A stretch of 64,000 nucleotides of DNA, taken from Paramecium octaurelia (taxonomy: Eukaryota; Ciliophora; Oligohymenophorea; Peniculida; Parameciidae). The position numbers were made by a program, and so were the translations under genes. The DNA is taken from positions 74,934 to 138,933 of the forward strand of contig CAJJDP010000072.1 of assembly GCA_905182995.1 (NCBI GenBank), read 5' to 3'. This document shows, in pieces, positions 47,543 to 58,723 of this stretch (within the stretch, counting starts at the first letter, position 1; the number at the start of each line of letters is the position of its first letter). The notes under the pieces were generated by a model, which searched no databases, was not told the DNA's origin, and worked only from the letters and a program-made list of their open reading frames with translations.

Positions 47543-48428
47543 TACAAATAAACAAACTAATATAATAGATTAATATCAGTAGTTTCGACCACAAGAGTTT
47601 TAAGTGGGATATATTCTACTTTATGAGTTCTAATTGAGTCTTCTGATGCCTTGTTCAATTTCAAATCAATCTTCTTCTTTGCAAACAGAGAATCAATCAA
47701 TTGAAGATTTTTCAAGTTGCTTGCTTATTTTAGATTTTTATTGCAAAAAGTTATTTGATTTCTAATAATATTCCTTCGTGTCTTTCATTTCTAAGAATTA
47801 CCTTGAGTATTGGATATATACGAAGAAAACCAATTATTCTTAACAAATTAACTTAGTTCTTGATTTTACATTAATAAAAATAAAATGTTTTAAGCAGAGA
47901 AAGGTGCTAATGCTATCCCTGGATACACAGGGTAATGATTCTTATTTATTATGATTAGATTTATACCTAGTCAAGACTATGATCAAGATTTATTACAAAT
48001 TTAAGGCAATAGAAATCACATTCCAAGTATTTAGATTATGATTAATCTCCAGACTACGCAGGGTTTGTTCCAGGCATTAAGTCAGAAAACCTATTCGGAA
48101 AGACTTTCGGAAAAATTACTTTACTTTCCAGCACTCATGAACATCATAGAGGGTATAATCCCAATAATTAATTCAAGATCTGATTTACCTGCAGACATTA
48201 GGTACAAAAGCGAAGTGAAAGAGGCTTATTGTGATCAACGAGACTAAAGGGGAAGAGATATTAATCTCTATGGCAAATTAGACTCAGAAACATCAGTAAC
48301 TGTTATATATGCTATTTTCCTAGAAAGCTCTTGCCTATACTCTGTCCAATCTGACCCACTTTGAATAAACTAACACTCTTCCTAAAAGAAGTAATTAGCT
48401 CTTTTTATATTCAAAGGTGACTCTAGGG
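47543..48428. repeat. Second copy of the 886-bp direct repeat
   Basis: It begins at the first base after the gap and repeats 46267-47152. It probably represents an unmerged overlap between neighbouring contigs, so the gap itself may not correspond to missing sequence. Confidence 0.9.
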
Positions 48429-48478
48429 AGAGACAGAGTAATTTAACCTATGAAGAAGCTTTACAAAAATTAAAATGA
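47885..48478 (+). CDS. Ciliary microtubule inner protein 2-like (FAM166 family)
   Basis: Six tiny exons; introns at 47932-47958, 48027-48052, 48153-48177, 48296-48323 and 48391-48416 (27, 26, 25, 28, 26 nt); 153 residues. Hallmarks of the CIMIP2/FAM166 (UPF0605/UPF0573-type) family are the paired Pro-Gly-Tyr motifs: IPGYTGFIPS near the N-terminus, then IPNYAGFVPGIKSENLFGKT and FGKIT, and a C-terminal NLTYEEALQKLK. Family members sit inside axonemal doublet microtubules. Five introns in under 600 bp make this the most intron-dense gene in the window. Every intron is needed to keep the frame. Confidence 0.82.
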
Positions 48479-48882
48479 TTATTAATAATAGATAATTATA
48501 TATGTTAGATTGTTAAGATTATCTATTAACTTTAACTACTCAAAGAAATTCTAACTTATACTTATAATCTAAGTTTATATTTTATCAAATTATTAATTTT
48601 TTTTAGGTTCTATTCGATTTTTATTAGTCTTTTGTATTGCCTCATAAAGAGATTACTAATCAGATCATCAAGCTATCATTGAGATTTATTTAGAATTTTA
48701 AGTATTTATACAAAATAAAAAATTACCTTATATATTATAATAAGAGGTTTGGCTATTAAATGCTTTAATATTTTCCTAATAAAAGATTCACATCTTTTAA
48801 TATTTAATCATCAATAGCTATTATTCAATCGTCATTCTGTATTTTAAGATACTTTTTATATTTTATTTATAATTTTCTAGCT
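48479..48882. other. AT-rich spacer
   Basis: 400 bp without a supported frame, upstream of the first RING gene. Confidence 0.4.
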
Positions 48883-49697
48883 ATGAGTTCGTCTGAAAAA
48901 AAAACAATAAGAATCCTTTCTGTATTACCTTTGAATAGTCGGAATTAAGATCCATATCAAATTTAACCAGACCAAAAATAAAATGATTTAGGCTTTCCAT
49001 AATAGAAAATATTTAGAAACAGCTCAAATTACGAATAGGGAACTAGATAAACTTTACTCCCTCACAATAAAATTCCATCTAATGAGTTTGGATTATAATC
49101 ATCATAGCATATTTAATAGAATCGTGTTAATTCATTAATGGTTGATAAAAGCTAATAAAATACCTCTCAACGAAAAGTCCCTAAAAAGATTATATGTATC
49201 CCAAATCCTCAAAAAAATTTAAGGATTAAAGTAATTAAATCAGAGGACACGTCTAAAATGCCAATTTCAATGAGTTCTAATGAATAATATTCGTAACCAA
49301 AGTATCAAGATAATCATAGATAACTATATATGGCACAAATTGATCCACATTCGCAAAATAGAACCCAGCAACCAAATAATTAATCAAGACATATTATTGA
49401 AAAATAAATATATTAGTAATATTTTGAGTAGAACACATAATAGCACTAATAGAAATAACACTTTTAATAATAGTAATAATCATCAAAGTAACAATAAACA
49501 TAATAATAATATGATTAAGAGTAATTAATCTAAATCTTAAAGTTATAATAATAGAAAAAATTATTATAAAAATAGTAATAGGAATAGGAAGAGGAAAGCC
49601 TATAATAATTGTAATCAAACAAATACTTTTTATAGTCATAATAATAGTAATGGTAACAATAATAATAGTAATGGTAACAATAACAATAATAATAGTA

Positions 49698-49756
<59 letters not shown>

Positions 49757-50184
49757 CAGATCAAGAAGAAGAACAAATTCTAGCAAACACTCTGTTTCAG
49801 ACTGTTTAACTAACTTGTTTCAAATGTAAAACATAAATAAGTAAAAATATATATTCCTTGAAATGTTAACATTTTTATCACTATGATTGTTTTCTTGAGT
49901 TGGTAGAAAATTAAATTTTAATGAATAACAATAGACCAAATATTTCGTGTTTGTGTAATACCAAAATTAGTGCTTCTATATTGAAAGGTTTAGGTGCAAA
50001 GAAGGGTGAATTAGAAGAAAATCTTTTCAAAAAATAATTAAGAATTTTAAAAACTAATTATTAATAAAAAATTATTTCCTGCAATTACTGTGATTATTTT
50101 TGTATCAAAGATTAAAAATTGAAAAATAGTATGGTTTGTTAAAATGATCATGAAATTTATAAGAAATCTTATTACAAAAATTGA
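48883..50184 (+). CDS. RING-type zinc-finger protein with long polyglutamine region (cluster gene 1)
   Basis: Single exon, 433 residues. The N-terminal 170 residues are basic and Ser/Asn/Gln-rich. Residues about 170-290 are a Gln-rich region ending in QQQQQW-type repeats and a pure Gln run. Then an acidic link leads to a RING-H2-like cluster: CFKCKTQISKNIYSLKCQHF, with HYDCFLEL following, and SCLCNTKI. A second small Cys/His group lies near the end (SCNYCDYFC ... VCQNDHE). RING domains recruit E2 enzymes as ubiquitin ligases. The final metal-ligand pair is unusual (CLC), so activity is inferred. It is followed by two similar genes. Confidence 0.72.
49702..49755 (+). repeat. Run of 18 consecutive TAA (Gln) codons
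   Basis: A perfect (TAA)18 microsatellite read as glutamine in the RING gene, preceded by mixed TAA/CAA/TAG repeats separated by single TGG (Trp) codons (49637-49701). Any length change in multiples of three keeps the frame. Confidence 0.92.
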
Positions 50185-51545
50185 AAAATCAAAATCTTTA
50201 TATTATATTATTGATGTTTTTTGTTTCTTGAGTAATCTACCTATATTATATTATCATAGATAAAAATGGAATTTATTTTTTATTTTATCTAGAATAATCA
50301 TTTAAAAAAATTAAAAATCTTAAAAATTAAAACAAAAATATTTTGATATTTTGATATAATTAAGTATAGATAATTTGATGTATCAATTAAATAAAATCAA
50401 GATATACTTAATAATAAAAACTAAGACGAAAATGTAATATAGGATCTTTGATTGTTAATTCTTAGGTTAAAACTGAAAAAAAAGTTTATGATAAGAACTT
50501 ATTGATTAAAATAGTTAAATATCATATATAATTCAACTTATATTAAATTTATTATATTATCCAATAAAGTGACTTAATTAGCATTCAGTAGTTGACAAAT
50601 CTGAATCAGAAAATGATTAGATATAATCTATAAATAAATAAAAATAAGTTAATAATAATTGGTAGAATTAATATATATTCTTGCTAATAATGAATTTTAA
50701 GTAGATAATTTCTTCACTTTATTTTAGTTTACTACTTGTTTTGAAAACAATTAGAAATTTCAGAAATTTTCAAATATTTGAAAAATTTTTACAATCCTAT
50801 AAATATATAAATTATATCCAATTTTTCTACATCTCCAAAGGTTGGATTAGATTGATATTAAATTAAATATGATTATGAAATTCTATTAAAATAAAAAGAT
50901 CATTTAAAAGTAAAAGGAAAGCACTTTTAAGGGGTCAATTCATATGTATTTATTCTCCAATGAAAGTCTCTAAGTGTAAGTGACAAATTATCACTTCTTT
51001 AAATTCAATTACAAGTTAAAAAGAAAAGATTTTTGCTTAATTAATTCATAGAGTTGCATTTAGAGCTTTTAATTTAACTAGCAATTCTATCAATTCACCA
51101 ATTACTATATTAATTGGAATAAGCCTACACTTATAAAAAATACATAAAGATTTGTTATAATAATTCTTAGCCTAATTTTATATGAATTTAAATCATAATT
51201 ATCACAAGGAATATTTGTGAAAAGAACTAACATATAAGGATTCAAAAAATATGAAATTGTTTAGTTAACTTAATTCATGACTAAGAAAACAATATATAGA
51301 TTAATTAAATGAGAATCTAAGGGCAATTATAAGAGAGATCAAATTAACTTCTAATTATCTTAATTAATAAAGAGATCTAAATAATTTTCATTCCCTAAGT
51401 GCAATAAAAGAACTTGGCTATTTATGATTATCTACTTAGACTTTAAAATTATAGTAAGCGGATAATCTTTCTGGTAGTCATGTTTAAGATAAGTTTATTC
51501 TACAAAACAGCTAGGTGGAAAATGATTATTATAATTAATTTTTAT
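50185..51545. other. Gene-poor region with coding-like but interrupted frames
   Basis: 50185-50865 is AT-rich without a frame. 50866-51310 holds an open plus-strand frame of about 148 codons (MIMKFYQNKKIIQKQKES at its start). A different frame from 51210 to 51545 reads as coiled coil (LRKQYIDQLNENLRAIIREI) with several TGAs. The two cannot both be coding. A decayed paralogue or a 5' exon of the next gene are possible. No domain is seen. Confidence 0.35.
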
Positions 51546-52685
51546 ATGAATGATAGTGGTTTGGGAATTTACGGAACCAGTTATAAAACTATGATATAGA
51601 CAACAAGGGAGAATACCATCTAGGATCATTTATATCTCCAAACTTCTTATCATAATAAAAAATCTGTTAGAATCAAGACCAAAACAGTTAATGACTCTAT
51701 TTTTAATGGACTTAGAATAGGTACAACAACGCTTCAATCCCATAGATCGAGATATCAATCTACTCAACAGGAATCAAGGTAATTAAGTTCTGCAGGCTAT
51801 CAATCTCAGCAGTACAAGGGATGTAAAAACTATAAGTGTTTAAAAACTATTTCAGATTTGTAAGAGGCCTAAGAAGAGAATCTGTAAACCATTAAGGCAT
51901 TGACACAGGAGATAGATAAATTAAGGAAGGAGTTACAATCAAATACTAAATAGATTATCAATGAAGACAAATTAAAAGAACGGTTAGTTTCAGCGACAGG
52001 CCGAGTCTAAGTCTATAAATCATTAGGCTTGTTTGGATAGAGTATAGATAGTAACTAGATGGCGAACATTTCCAAAACTGATTCAATTGTTTTGAATAGA
52101 ACGATTTCGTAATTTCACAAAGGAGAAAATATTAATATTTCACAATTGTTAAATAATTAATAGAGTGCTGAATAGGAAACAATAAAGTTATTAGAAATAT
52201 ATCATAAGTCTCAAATCTAAAATTATTCCTATCATTCTTATAAGGGTAATCAAAACTAAATCCCATATATCAAATGCGATAAATGTGATTCCATTAAGAA
52301 CCTGCACATCGTCCGATTAGAATGTAAGCATCAATATCACATAAATTGTTTCATTGAACACATCAGATTTTAATTGTCAAAACAATAGGACAGTTTTAAT
52401 ATAGTTGGAACTCTACAGTGCCATTGCAATGCAAATATTCATTTGAACTAGATTAAATTGTTAAATCAACCGGAGTTCTCAATTATATACCAAATTATTG
52501 CAAACTTTTAACTTTTTCTATTAGCAAAGAGCCATTATTTAGCCAATAATTAGAATCAGAAGTAGAGCATCTAAAAGTGCATCAAAGAACATTGCTACTT
52601 CATTATCATAGGGGAGGAAGATAAGATATCATATTGTCCATTGTGTTGTGAATTTAATTTATTTGTGTAAATTAAATTTATTTGA
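51546..52685 (+). CDS. RING-type zinc-finger protein (cluster gene 2)
   Basis: Single exon, 379 residues from MNDSGLGIYGTSYK; the frame is also open upstream, so the start could lie earlier. Residues about 110-145 form a coiled coil (EAQEENLQTIKALTQEIDKL). A RING-H2-like cluster follows near residue 240: KCDKCDSIKNLHIVRLECKH, then YHINCF and LQCHCNANI. A second C-terminal group has KCIKEHCYF ... YCPLCCEF. The spacing and the terminal Cys-x-Cys match the neighbouring genes on both sides, so the three are taken as tandem paralogues, likely ubiquitin-ligase-like. Confidence 0.7.
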
Positions 52686-52697
52686 TTTATTATAACA

Positions 52698-53594
52698 ATG
52701 AAAAAAAATAAATAGTATAAGTAATAATTACCAATTATTATCTAAAAGTAAGAAGACCATCTGAGAGAGAGTAAGTATAAATAACAATATAGGAAAGCTA
52801 AAGGAAGTTATATGTATGATCATTCATTATCAGTCGAAAGAGGACGCTAATATCAAAGTAAAAATAAAATCTCGATAAGAAGTTCAAGTAACAGATAAAA
52901 GCAGTAGAATGGCGAATAAACATTTTTATGTGGTTTGATCCCATCATCAAAGAATATCAAATACTAAAAATCTAAGTTCACTCTTAATACTGAAGAAATT
53001 AATAAACATAATCAAAAATTATAGGTTGATGTTTAATTGCTCTATCAACTTATCATCCAGGATTAATTTAAGTTAAATAAATACTAAATTCCCAAACAAA
53101 TACTTACAAAGTTGAATCAATCTAAATTAATTGACTCCATCTAGAAAGACCATAATAATCTTTCCTACAATTAATAGAACTTAGAACATTGTTAATTGTG
53201 TACGAGATCATGCTATGGAAAAATAGTTCAAACTAATTGCTTACACTTTTATCATTATGATTGCTTTCAATCATATTTGGAATTGTGTGTAAAAAAAGGA
53301 TACCCTCAAATCTATTGCCATTGCAAAGCCAAGATAGCACAATAAATAGTTCTTCATAATACAAACCAATTAATAACCCATCGATATTTTTAGAATCAAT
53401 ACCAAAAGATTTAAATCAAGTATTTTAAATACCATAATTTTGAAAAATGTGTAAATTCATTTTGTAATTTCTTTTGGATTAAAACAAATCAAAGTTCTAA
53501 AAGGAAAACATCTATTTTATAATATTGTCCTGTTTGCTTAAACAAAAATTTTGAAATAGGCATACAAATGGAATAGATATTTTAAAAATTTTGA
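52698..53594 (+). CDS. RING-type zinc-finger protein (cluster gene 3)
   Basis: Single exon, 298 residues, starting only 12 bp after the stop of the previous gene. The basic N-terminus is Lys/Gln/Ser-rich. RING-like ligands near residue 170 are CQLCTRSCYGKIVQTNCLHF, with HYDCFQSYLELC, and then CHCKAKI. A second group near the end reads KCVNSFCNFF ... YCPVCLNKN. The HFYHYDCF core is shared with cluster gene 1. Such short intergenic spacing suggests co-ordinate expression or recent tandem duplication. Confidence 0.72.
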
Positions 53595-53994
53595 TTTATA
53601 TTTATTTTGTAAACATTAATCAAATAATTATTATCTAAATTAATTTAAGAGTAGTCTAAGCAAGTCAAATTATTTATGATATTTTAAGCATCAAATAGTT
53701 TAAATATGTATCAACAAAATAATTTATTATAAATTAGTGATACTTTATATTATAATTATCTAAATTAGAGTTATATCAGAAGTATTAAATGTTTAATCTG
53801 ATCAAATTTAATATCAAGAATTCTTCTAGTTTTCCTTACTCTTGAAAATATAATTTCCTGAAGAATAGAATTATAGGATTCCATTAATCAATAATCAAAT
53901 AATAATAATAATAATAATTAAGTTTAAAACATAAATATTAAGTAATAATAATGAAGTTACAATTTTATAATAAGCATCAAAAATGAAGTATGTT
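53595..53994. other. AT-rich spacer between convergent genes
   Basis: 400 bp with no supported frame. It includes a short (AATAAT) repeat near 53895. Confidence 0.4.
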
Positions 53995-54838
53995 TCAGAG
54001 ACAGCAGGAGAATAACGAGGAACTCATTTTTCTTTTTATCAGGTTTGTGATTTCTGGATTTTAACTAATCTTGAGAGCTGATCTCAATTCGGCATCAGTA
54101 TATTTTATTTGATTTAAAAGTAATTTCACACATTCATAATGATGCCATCTGACAGATACATCTAATGGACTTTCTGACAGATCATCATAGACTTTGCTTT
54201 TGATATGCGCATTGCAATCAAGTGAGAGCAAAAATTTAACAACTTTATCATTGCCATTTTTGCAAGCTATATATAATGAATTTTATCCATATTGATTAAA
54301 TTAATTAATGATGTGATTTGGGTCTTAGGGATTAGTGAGATTTCTAAGTAATAATATTTTAAGTTATACCTTTTTGGATCCCTCTACAATAATTTGATCA
54401 TTTATTGGATGTCTTCATACGAGCCTCTCATTGAATGTTGAGTTAAATGGAAAACTAATTTAAATTGATTGAGCATTTCGATGACTTAAAATTCCTTGGA
54501 TTCTTAGATTGGATGAACTTTATGAATGTTCTTTGTAGTTTAACAAGGGCTTGGATTAAATTTTTCATAAAATTATTCCTAATACCTATAAATAGTACTG
54601 AAGATGTAATTTATTCAACAACATTTTGCTATAATCTTCGTATGCCTAAGACTAAGTTGCCAGCTGCTTTGAATTTGCATGATTTTCGAGGGGATTGCAT
54701 TACATAATTTAAGTTATTGATTTCATAATTATGTTCTTCTTGTGGTGGAGTGAATGGTCGATTATCGTCTTCATTTTGCAATAATTCATTATTTGATCCG
54801 AGTTTAATAAAATTATTGGTTGCATAGTTGGAGTTCAT
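53995..54838 (-). CDS. Ankyrin-repeat protein
   Basis: Introns at 54579-54598 (20 nt) and 54344-54369 (26 nt) give 265 residues. After a Ser/Asn/Glu-rich N-terminus, ankyrin repeats occupy the second half. The clearest read QYGQNSLYIACKNGNDKVVK followed by FLLSLDCNAHI, and ESPLDVSVRWHHYECVKLLL. The upstream unit (SYEDIQQMIKLLQRDPKRN) fits a divergent first repeat. It ends with a Cys-containing tail (SLFSCCL). A protein-interaction role is likely; the partner is unknown. An in-frame ATG farther upstream near 54907 is possible, but the chosen start begins the more protein-like sequence. Confidence 0.75.
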
Positions 54839-55241
54839 AAAAGTTAGAGCTTATTTGATAGTTATTTTGAATACATTATTGATTGAATTAGATGATATTA
54901 TCAACATTAATTTAGAATTCTGATCCCGTTTACTATGTGTGATAAGAGTGAGCATACTTATTAGATAATGAGAGGGATGGCTAGGTTGGGTTCATGTTTC
55001 CCTGTGTCAATTTATGAGATGGTGTTGAATTTGTCGGAGCCAACCTTATCGATTCCTAAACTGAAAGTGCGAGCATGATTATTACAAATTGGGTCATTCT
55101 AGGAATAGAGACAAAGAATTTACTTCTGATGAATATTGTCTAATAAAAACTTCTGATTGAGGTAGAATGGGTAATTCAGTTTTGAGGTGGAAGTGGGATC
55201 CAAAATTATTATTCATAAATAAATAAAATCAAAATTTTTTG
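54839..55241. other. 400-bp interval with unresolved open frames
   Basis: A minus-strand frame (MTQFVIIMLALSVQESIRLA onward) and short plus-strand frames (MCDKSEHTYQIMRGMARLG; HDYYKLGHSRNRDKEF) overlap here. None has a convincing full model. A small unrecognised gene is possible. Confidence 0.3.
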
Positions 55242-56361
55242 TCATTTTGTAATATTTTATTCATTGTTCGAAATTTAACCTCCAGTCATTATTGGATGAA
55301 CCTCATCATATTGGAAAGATATCTTTTCTCTCTAATTATGCAACAACAACAATTTGGTGTCTCTTGAACTCTGAGGTTAATCGCTTTGTTGTTTGCCCAG
55401 TTAAGAAATAACAAAATCTGCCACCTCCTTCATGACATCATTTGGCCTTTTTGAATTGTGATGCCCATCAAATGATTTGAGTAATTTGGTTCCTTTGAAA
55501 AAGCAATGCAATTATTTGGCATGTTTTGAGGGGACCAATTAATCTTGATTGGCACTCAAAAATGCAATGGACACTTAAGATGAAAGATCTAATGCTTGTA
55601 AAAACATATATATTTACTTCCAACTATTTGAAGGACATTGAGGTCATCCACATTAAAGTTTGCTTCCTTTCTAATTTTCGATTTCACAAAACAAAAAAAA
55701 CAATCAAAACAACATCCAGGCACTCCATAACCAGAAGTTGCAATTTCTTTACACAAAAGAGTCAAATTAGAAAAGGGACTGTCACAAACCAGGACCTTAA
55801 TATCTTCGTTCTAACTGGCACTGAGGATGGCTGTTACGGAACCCATTGATCTCCCCCATAACCCGATTTAAGTTATGTAAGGCTCTATTATTAAAGTTGC
55901 ATCTTACTTTATGATCTCTCAGATAATCAATTAAACTCTGCACATCTTGGGATTCGTAATAACCAAGAGAAATGTAAACGCCTTCAGAATGTCCAGAACC
56001 TGGATTAATGAGCAATGGCTTACCTGATAAATCTATTCCGCAAACGGCTATGTTATAAGGGATCAAGTATTCCAAGATTGTCAATGCTTCAACTCGGCTG
56101 CTAGAGTTTCCATGCAGATAAATCATACAAGAGTGTTACCGATCTTGAACTCTCACTGGTTCAAAGAGACTGGTTATATTGGTTTAGAGTGTACCTACAT
56201 TATAATGTAAGTTTTCTTTTATTCACAATTTCAAAATCTGTTCGTTTCGTAACTGTATCGACAATCATTGTGATTTGATTGCCTAAATCTTTTAATTAAT
56301 AATAGTGTCTTGGAGGTCGAATGATTGGTTTCCATAGTTTTTCAGTACAGGAGTATGACAT
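55242..56361 (-). CDS. Alpha/beta hydrolase (serine aminopeptidase S33 / ABHD17-like)
   Basis: Introns at 56170-56194, 56000-56023, 55883-55907 and 55589-55617 (25, 24, 25, 29 nt) give 338 residues. The core fold is clear: oxyanion-hole strand MIYLHGNSSSRVEA, then GIDLSGSGHSEG, the nucleophile elbow GLWGRSMGSVTA with catalytic Ser, the acid strand ending LSANQDQLV (Asp), and catalytic His in FDGHHNSKRP. A cysteine-rich lid (GVPGCCFDCFFCF) sits between. The family includes ABHD17 depalmitoylases and peptidase-like hydrolases. The substrate cannot be told from sequence. One intron ends GAG and one ends CAG, but each is needed for the frame. Confidence 0.9.
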
Positions 56362-56493
56362 TAAAATTTAAAATCAATATATTATATATATATTACAATA
56401 TCCCTAGCGACTTTAACTTTATAAAAATTCCAATTTATTGAGATACTAGATAATGCATCAAAATAGTCAATATCTAAATTGAATCATAAATAA

Positions 56494-57189
56494 TCATTTT
56501 GTTGATATCGTATAATTTGAATACTCATCTATGACACTATTAAATGCATTTTAAGTGTTTGTGAAGATTTATGCAGCTGAATATTATCTGAACTTTGACA
56601 TACGAATTCCTATTTGTTATATAATCAATATAAATACCATTGCTAGTGAAATATTACCCATTAGCATCAGTTCCTAAGAAACTCACATATACCTTGGGAT
56701 CACAAGCCCCTCCACTACAAGAAGTGACAAAATCATTGTTTTCTGAGACACTTTATCCTGTAGTTGTTGTGATTGAATTTTCCTTGCATTAACTACCATC
56801 AAAACAGACGTTATCCCAAAAAACATCAATGACACTGCCTTGGATCATTTGAACAACAATGGATTAAATTGGAAATGCACCTCCAGACTATGTGTAGGGG
56901 GTTCCATAAACAGTGGAAATGCTGCCAGAATTAGCCCATAAATTGCTCTGCTTACTGGAGAGAGTCTGATAGGCTCCAGAAACCAGGAGTGCAGTATATT
57001 AGTCAACTTTTAATTAATACACTTATCTGTATTGTTAATTATCAGCGGTTTGGAAGAATAAACAAAGGACGATATGGTCACCCTAAATAAAATTGCTGAT
57101 TGTACCTTCTTGTATCCGGAGTTGAAATCTGAAGTTTGGCACACTTGAGTTTGGGATAATACTATTGGAAATAATATAAATAATAACAT
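56494..57189 (-). CDS. Small secreted protein
   Basis: Introns at 57083-57105 and 56610-56637 (23, 28 nt) give 214 residues. A signal peptide (MLLFILFPIVLSQTQ) precedes a Ser/Gly/Thr-rich mature domain with about six cysteines (VCQTSDF, DHIVLCLFF, VCFDGSQCKEN, TSCSGGACD). The composition suggests a disulphide-bonded beta domain, secreted or in a granule. No family is recognised. Its start is 138 bp from the divergent AGC kinase start. Confidence 0.65.
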
Positions 57190-57326
57190 ATTAATTAATA
57201 TATATACAAAAGACCATTAATAACGAGAGCATATCAATAGGGGATTTTTAGATATAATAATATTTTATTCTAATTTGATTGAGTAATAATATAGTTGGAT
57301 TGACTGTTATTATTAATATAAAATAA

Positions 57327-58723
57327 ATGTTTAAGAAGGGAACGAATATCCGTGATCTATTTGCTGAGAGTGAGAAACCAATCCAGATAATCTTGAAGCG
57401 AAGAGCATCTTAAGACAGTAGATTAGATTCTGATATCCTAGTGCCTCCCTTGGTGAGTGTGTCACCGAAATTGATGGCATAACCCAAATTCAGTGTCCAT
57501 GTTTCTTAGGCACAAATTCACAGTCCAGAAAGGAAGACTTATTATTTGGGAGAGTTGAAGACGACAAAGAGGAAACCTTTGCCACACAGCAATAGCATAA
57601 CGATTAAGGTAGCAGTTTTTGAGGATTTAGTTTAAGAATACGAATTTGAGTACAACGCTGACGACTAATCAGTATAACACTTATGTTGGGAAGATAAATT
57701 ACACGTTAAAATTTGTAATAGGATGGGGAGGATTTGGAAAAGTGTGGAAAGTTGAACACAAACGATCCAGATAAATCTTCGCTATGAAAGAATTATAAAA
57801 AGCCAAGTAAATAAAATTGAGGACTTAGAATTTTAGGCAAGAACTCAGTAAAATCTGTGTTAAATGAAAAGAATCTACTCTCCAAGTTGAAACATCCATT
57901 TATAGTAAATATAGTGGCTGCATTTCAAGATAGAGAAACATTATATTTGGTAATGGATTACTTGTCAGGAGGAGATCTTAGATTCCATTTGATATTAAAT
58001 AAACAATTTAAGGAGGACCAAATAAGTAACCAATATTATATATAAAAAAACTAAGAATTTTTTATAGGTTGTTTGATATTGGGGTTAGAGTATATGCATA
58101 CCAATTAGATCATCCATAGAGATTTGAAACCAGAAAATCTTGTGTTTGATTAACAGGGTTACCTGAGAATAACAGATTTAGGCATTGCCCGATTGCATAA
58201 ATTGGACAATCACAATGAGACGAGTGGCACTCCTGGTTACATGGCACCTGAAGTCTTGTTGCGGTAGAATCACTCTTATGGTGTTGATTATTTTGCCTTG
58301 GGAGTGATGACATATGAATTGATCACTGGCAAAAGACCTTATACAGGAAGATCTCGTAAGGAAGTAAGAGATGAAATACTTGGACGACAAGTCTTACTCA
58401 GTCAAAAGGAATGTCCCAATTATTCAGCATCCATAATTGATTTTACCAACAAATTGATACAGAGGAAATAATCTTTGAGGTTGGGAATCGGAGGGATATC
58501 TCAATTGAAGGATCATCCATGGTTTAATGGGTTTGATTGGGTGAGTTTGTATAGCAAAAAGATGGCTGCTCCATATTAACCAAAATGCGAAGAGTACAAC
58601 AGGAAATTGCAATAAGGACATTAGGAATCAGACAAAACTTTGATTGAGGAATTTACAAAATAATTGAGGGTTAAGGAAGTGTAGTAATAATTTGATGGAT
58701 ACACATATATTCATTCCTAGTGA
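57327..58723 (+). CDS. AGC-type serine/threonine kinase with DLG in place of DFG
   Basis: Introns at 57673-57694, 57807-57828 and 58026-58055 (22, 22, 30 nt) give 440 residues. A 125-residue Ser/Pro-containing N-terminus leads to a kinase domain: G-loop GWGGFGKVWKV, lysine in FAMKEL, NEKNLLSKLKHPFIV, HRDLKPENLVFD, metal motif ITDLGIAR, GTPGYMAPEVL, and the AGC-like end RLGIGGISQLKDHPWF. DLG for DFG is an occasional, tolerated substitution, so activity is expected. The last helix and C-terminal tail fit the YANK/PKA-like branch. Its stop overlaps the convergent kelch gene by 13 bp. Confidence 0.87.

Noticed and set aside
47106-47594. Frames spanning the N gap
   Set aside because: They consist of undetermined bases and have no evidential value.
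49394-49786. Minus-strand Ile-rich frame of 130 codons
   Set aside because: It is the antisense of the TAA/TAG/CAA polyglutamine region of the first RING gene; the composition is a repeat shadow.
55526-55849. Plus-strand frame of 107 codons
   Set aside because: It is antisense to the alpha/beta hydrolase, whose catalytic motifs and four introns define the real gene.
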